Positions 26,110-29,100 of a DNA stretch of 29,100 bases are shown here, one piece after another. The translations under genes were made by a program, and so were the position numbers. Source of the DNA: Chara braunii (Eukaryota > Streptophyta > Charophyceae > Charales > Characeae); the NCBI GenBank assembly GCA_003427395.1, contig BFEA01000137.1, positions 2,238,872 to 2,267,971 on the forward strand. The letters run 5' to 3'. The notes beneath the pieces are model-generated. The model was not told the origin of the DNA. It saw only the letters and a program-made list of their open reading frames with translations, and searched no databases. Numbering within the stretch: the stretch's first letter is position 1; each line of letters begins with the position of its first letter.

Positions 26110-26465
26110 AGCATATGATCGGGGTCAAAATAGCGCCTCAAATTTTTGTCATTTTTGGTATCTAAATCAAAGATGGGAGAAGAAATTGAGTTCAGTAGGA
26201 GGGAAGAAAAAAACGTAATATTCCTTAATTTCCTTGTTTTCTGCAGCATTTGAGTTTTGGAGAAAATACCCCGTTATTTTTATGTTTTTCGGCAATGGAA
26301 TTGAAAACAAAGGAAAAGATTAAAAACCATAAAGGAGGAAAGGAACAAAGAATTTCAACAATTTAATTAAGACTTTCTCGGAATTTATTTTTGGTAGGTT
26401 CACAATTATTTTACTATTTCGGGTAATAGAGTTAAAAAAAAAAAAAAAAAGAGGGGGGGGATGAT
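26110..26465. other. AT-rich patch ending in poly-A and poly-G runs
   Basis: The composition is sharply lower in GC than its surroundings. It has TTATTTTTATGTTTTTCGGC-type sequence, repeated GGAAAAGATTAAAAACC-like words, an A run at about 26434-26450 and a G run at about 26453-26460. A retroposed 3' end is possible, but no coding body was recognised upstream. Confidence 0.5.
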
Positions 26466-26794
26466 TAAAACTGATGGAACGAACAAGGACCGATGATTAT
26501 TCGATGGTTAGCCTGATTTTGCGTGGAATTCTCACCATCGGCTCTGAACCCCGATTAATCAATCTTCTCTGGATCCCAACGCCAATCCCTGATGATCAAG
26601 GTTTTCGTGCCACTTTCCCAATCCACCTATTTACTAACTTCACTGTGACAGTCCAAGGACGATCGCATGGATAGCATGGGGTGGTGCTACCTTGGGTCGA
26701 CTATAGTATTTGGTTCAGTACGGATATGAGGGTTGTTACGGAGTGGTTTTGTACTACGGTGTCTGGCCGGTGATGGTTGTTTCACAACGGTGAC

Positions 26795-27008
26795 TTATTT
26801 TCAGGTTTGGGACAGGTACGGTGATTTATTCTCAGGGTCGGGGCTACTACGACACTTATTCCAGGTTAGAGACGCTGGCGGCAGTTTATCCCAGGTTCGG
26901 CGTTATCACGGATATTTAACCCAAGTTCGGCACTGTCACTACGCTTGTTTATTCCACATTTGGTGCCACTATGCCGCTTTATTTCACCTTTGGGACCACG
27001 GTATTGTG
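26795..27008. repeat. 30-nt minisatellite, seven diverged copies
   Basis: Copies of a (T)TTATTCCAGGTTCGG-like unit start at 26795, 26826, 26856, 26886, 26916, 26949 and 26979, so the period is 30-33. Because 30 is divisible by three, the + strand stays open across it (about 26733-27254) and gives a 10-residue repeat such as L-F-Q-V-R. I read it as a satellite and not a gene. Confidence 0.85.
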
Positions 27009-28228
27009 CGGCATTCGACATGTTCTCAGATTCAGTGTTGGCTCGGTATTGATTCGGCATCGGCATGGTACGGTTGTCTCGTGTTCGGCATTAATTTAGC
27101 ATCGCTGAGGTACACCCCGCAGATCTTTTTCGGGTTCGGTATTGATACGACATTGGCTCGACGCCGAAGTGGTACATGCGTCTCCTTTTTTTTACAGGCT
27201 CGGGGATGGTTGTTTCAGGTGCGGAAAAGGTTCGGTACTACCCTGGCTTTTTAGTTTTCTACGGTATCCGGCATCGGTATGAAACACATCACTACATCAC
27301 TTGCAGGTTCGGTGTTGGCAGCTCAGAATTGTTAAGTGGCTATTTCTGATTCGGCCCGACACTCTGATCCGGGACAGATACGAAACAAGCATGGTAACTG
27401 GGTGTTGGGGGCAACAGCTGGACTGCGGTTCGGCTTTTGTGTTGGCAACTGGTACAATACAATTGCCTTTCAGTACCGTGGTTGGCCTTGNAGCGTAAAA
27501 GTGACAAGTTTGGTACGNGTACCTGCCATACTGAAGTATCTGGCTTTCTCTTACANCGGGTTTNAGTTGCAGGTCCCGCTGAGACTGTATATGGGTACCA
27601 GTGNTGGNCCTGGCCCTGCTTTTACCTTCAGCCTACGAAGGCCTACGGATTGGACCTGGAAGGAGGAAAGACCACGTTCAGCTNTGNGGGAAAACCATAA
27701 AGGGAAAGGGGACTAGAGAGCAGGCGGGCATGCACGGTGTACCCAGCCCGCGGCACAGGGTGGATGCAGGCGGAGTCAATGCGGGGGGAAGCTTGCATGG
27801 TGAGNNNAGCGNANTGCGTTGGGTCGGACAGGCGGCGGAGAGGGGGCACTCAGAGAAAGGGGACGGGACATTGCGCCCGGCATCTGCAGCCCACGCGGGC
27901 ATGGCAAGAATGGGTAGCAGGCAATAGCNGGCCGAGCGTGGACACGGCAGAGAGAAACGGAGCTGATCTGGAACGAGCCCACGCCCAGAGCGGTCAACAG
28001 GGGAATCGCGCACGTTTTCACATGGGCTCGGTTGAGGAACATGGCAGTCGAACTGAACTGGGGTGATCAGTTATGGAAAGAAGGGTGCGAGTAATGAGAG
28101 CAACAGAGGTGGCGAAATGAGGAAAAACGGCAGGCAAGCCGGATCAGTGAAATGGAATGGCAAAAACGGGAACTGTACGCAAGGCGCGCGCTGACTGAGT
28201 CATCAAAATCTTGGGTCATCAAGGCTCA
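27009..28228. other. No supported gene; many single Ns
   Basis: Loose echoes of the minisatellite (GTTCGGTATTGAT, GTTCGGCATTAAT) continue to about 27160. Scattered Ns at 27491-27942 point to unresolved repeat consensus. No coding or RNA gene was recognised. Confidence 0.45.
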
Positions 28229-28581
28229 TCCGCTGTTGGGGGAAGCACTAGTCGAGTATTCCCACTGTTAGAGGGAANAGTTATCTCCGCTGTTCACCCA
28301 ATCGTTTTGCCGATCTGTCAATCACGCATTTCCGCTGTTGGTGGAATCGGTCACTTTCACAGATCAGGCAATAGGGCAGATCAGCCGAGCAAGTGTTCAG
28401 CCAATCAAAGCAGTTCCGCTGCCGACGGGAACGGCCCCCTTTTCGCTGAGCTGTCGAACAAGCCATTTTGCTACTGATAGAAGCGATCTCTTTCGGCAAT
28501 CTGCCAATCAAGCAAAACCGATGCGGCAATAATAATTCTTTTTCCCGGTGTAGTAATCACGCATCCCCACGGTTGGTGGGG
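28229..28581. repeat. Repeated short inverted motif TTCCGCTGTTGGTGGAA
   Basis: Copies or variants lie at 28229-28244, 28259-28277, 28330-28346, 28414-28431 and 28565-28581 (the last as CCCCACGGTTGGTGGGG). The sequence changes but the ends stay complementary (TTCC with GGAA; TCCC with GGGA; CCCC with GGGG), which suggests conserved pairing. Words such as CAATCACGCAT and CGATCTG or CAATCTG recur between copies at roughly 70-85-nt spacing. Confidence 0.7.
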
Positions 28582-28974
28582 TCAGTCCCCTGTTGCAGAA
28601 CGGCAAACGGTCAATCAGGTACGAACAGGTGCTCTGTGTGCTTTCGTGCTACCAGCATGAGAGCAGGATTCTAACGCGCGTCTGCTGTCTCGATTTCTCC
28701 TGGGGTAAGTATCATGAGTGGTTGAACACTTCAGCCTGCCTTCGACATAGCTACACCCCGTGCTCCGAGATCACTAGCGGCCTGCGCTCACGAGGTTACC
28801 GTACCTAACAGCTAACGTCTTAAATTCAACTTTGAATGTTCGCTGTTTCGATAACCTCTCCTCGGTTGTTTTGAGAGATTGGGAGTAAGGGTGTCTTAGA
28901 GCACGTGTGCGTAGCCGTGTGCAAGGGAGTCAGTGAACGAGTAAGTGACTGTTCGCGTGAAGATCGGAGAGAGA
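28582..28974. other. No gene seen before the terminal microsatellite
   Basis: A 71-codon + strand open frame (28593-28808) has no recognisable features. No RNA gene or repeat was found in the rest. Confidence 0.45.
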
Positions 28975-28985
28975 AAGACGGAGAT

Positions 28986-29018
<33 letters not shown>

Positions 29019-29023
29019 TAAAG

Positions 29024-29100
<77 letters not shown>
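28975..29100. repeat. GA microsatellite at window end
   Basis: A degenerate GAGA/GAAAGA tract from about 28975 becomes pure (GA)n from about 29027 to the last base. It is the reverse complement of the CT tract that opens the window, so both window ends lie in the same repeat type in opposite orientation. Confidence 0.97.

Noticed and set aside
26110-26465. Poly-A stretch as the tail of a LINE or processed pseudogene
   Set aside because: No recognisable coding body precedes it and no target-site duplication was found.

Overview
This window looks like repeat-rich nuclear DNA from a draft eukaryotic assembly. It has long CT/GA microsatellites, a 670-base run of N, scattered single Ns, foldback and tandem repeats, and decayed mobile-element genes. 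I see no intact ordinary cellular gene, tRNA or rRNA. A large green-lineage genome such as a charophyte alga would fit, but that is an inference from style and not a sequence match.

Layout. 1-126 is a CT microsatellite. 581-1535 holds four related foldback (long inverted repeat) units. About 2.38-14.25 kb is one decayed element. It has a duplicated leader (2379-4230), then a broken gene of about 6.2 kb on the + strand (4043-10253). That gene carries a ParB/Srx-like motif, a region resembling a permuted DNA methyltransferase fold, and a long charged tail. An Ulp1/C48-type SUMO-protease gene follows (10929-11486). The element is sprinkled with a 12-bp dyad, CGGATNNATCCG: 16 exact copies in the leader, inside the C-terminal coding region and in the 3' flank. 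I find no exact copy in the first 5 kb of the gene or beyond 14.25 kb.

14317-18403 is a different object: a compact head-to-tail array on the - strand of divergent paralogous reading frames. They share short motifs ([IV][FY][LI][SA]-x-[ED], then E-x-PR, then P-x-F) but match no family I know. Stops and starts of successive units abut or overlap (TGA|ATG, ATGA, TGAGGGGATG, TAGGGGATG). Several units carry a premature TGA or a frameshift, so the array is also decaying.

18.4-29.1 kb is mostly non-coding. It contains pyrimidine-rich sequence, dispersed ~100-nt repeats (20.8-22.1 kb), a short retropepsin-like fragment (- strand, 24996-25526), a near-perfect 41-nt palindrome (25639-25679), an AT-rich patch, a 30-nt minisatellite (26795-27008), another family of short inverted motifs (28229-28581) and a closing GA microsatellite.

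The ParB-like gene and the Ulp1 protease probably belonged to one mobile element, with the dyad as a candidate recognition site for one of its proteins. The - strand array is a separate, undescribed gene family. In both loci every in-frame stop is one C:G to T:A transition away from a sense codon, as expected from decay of methylated DNA.
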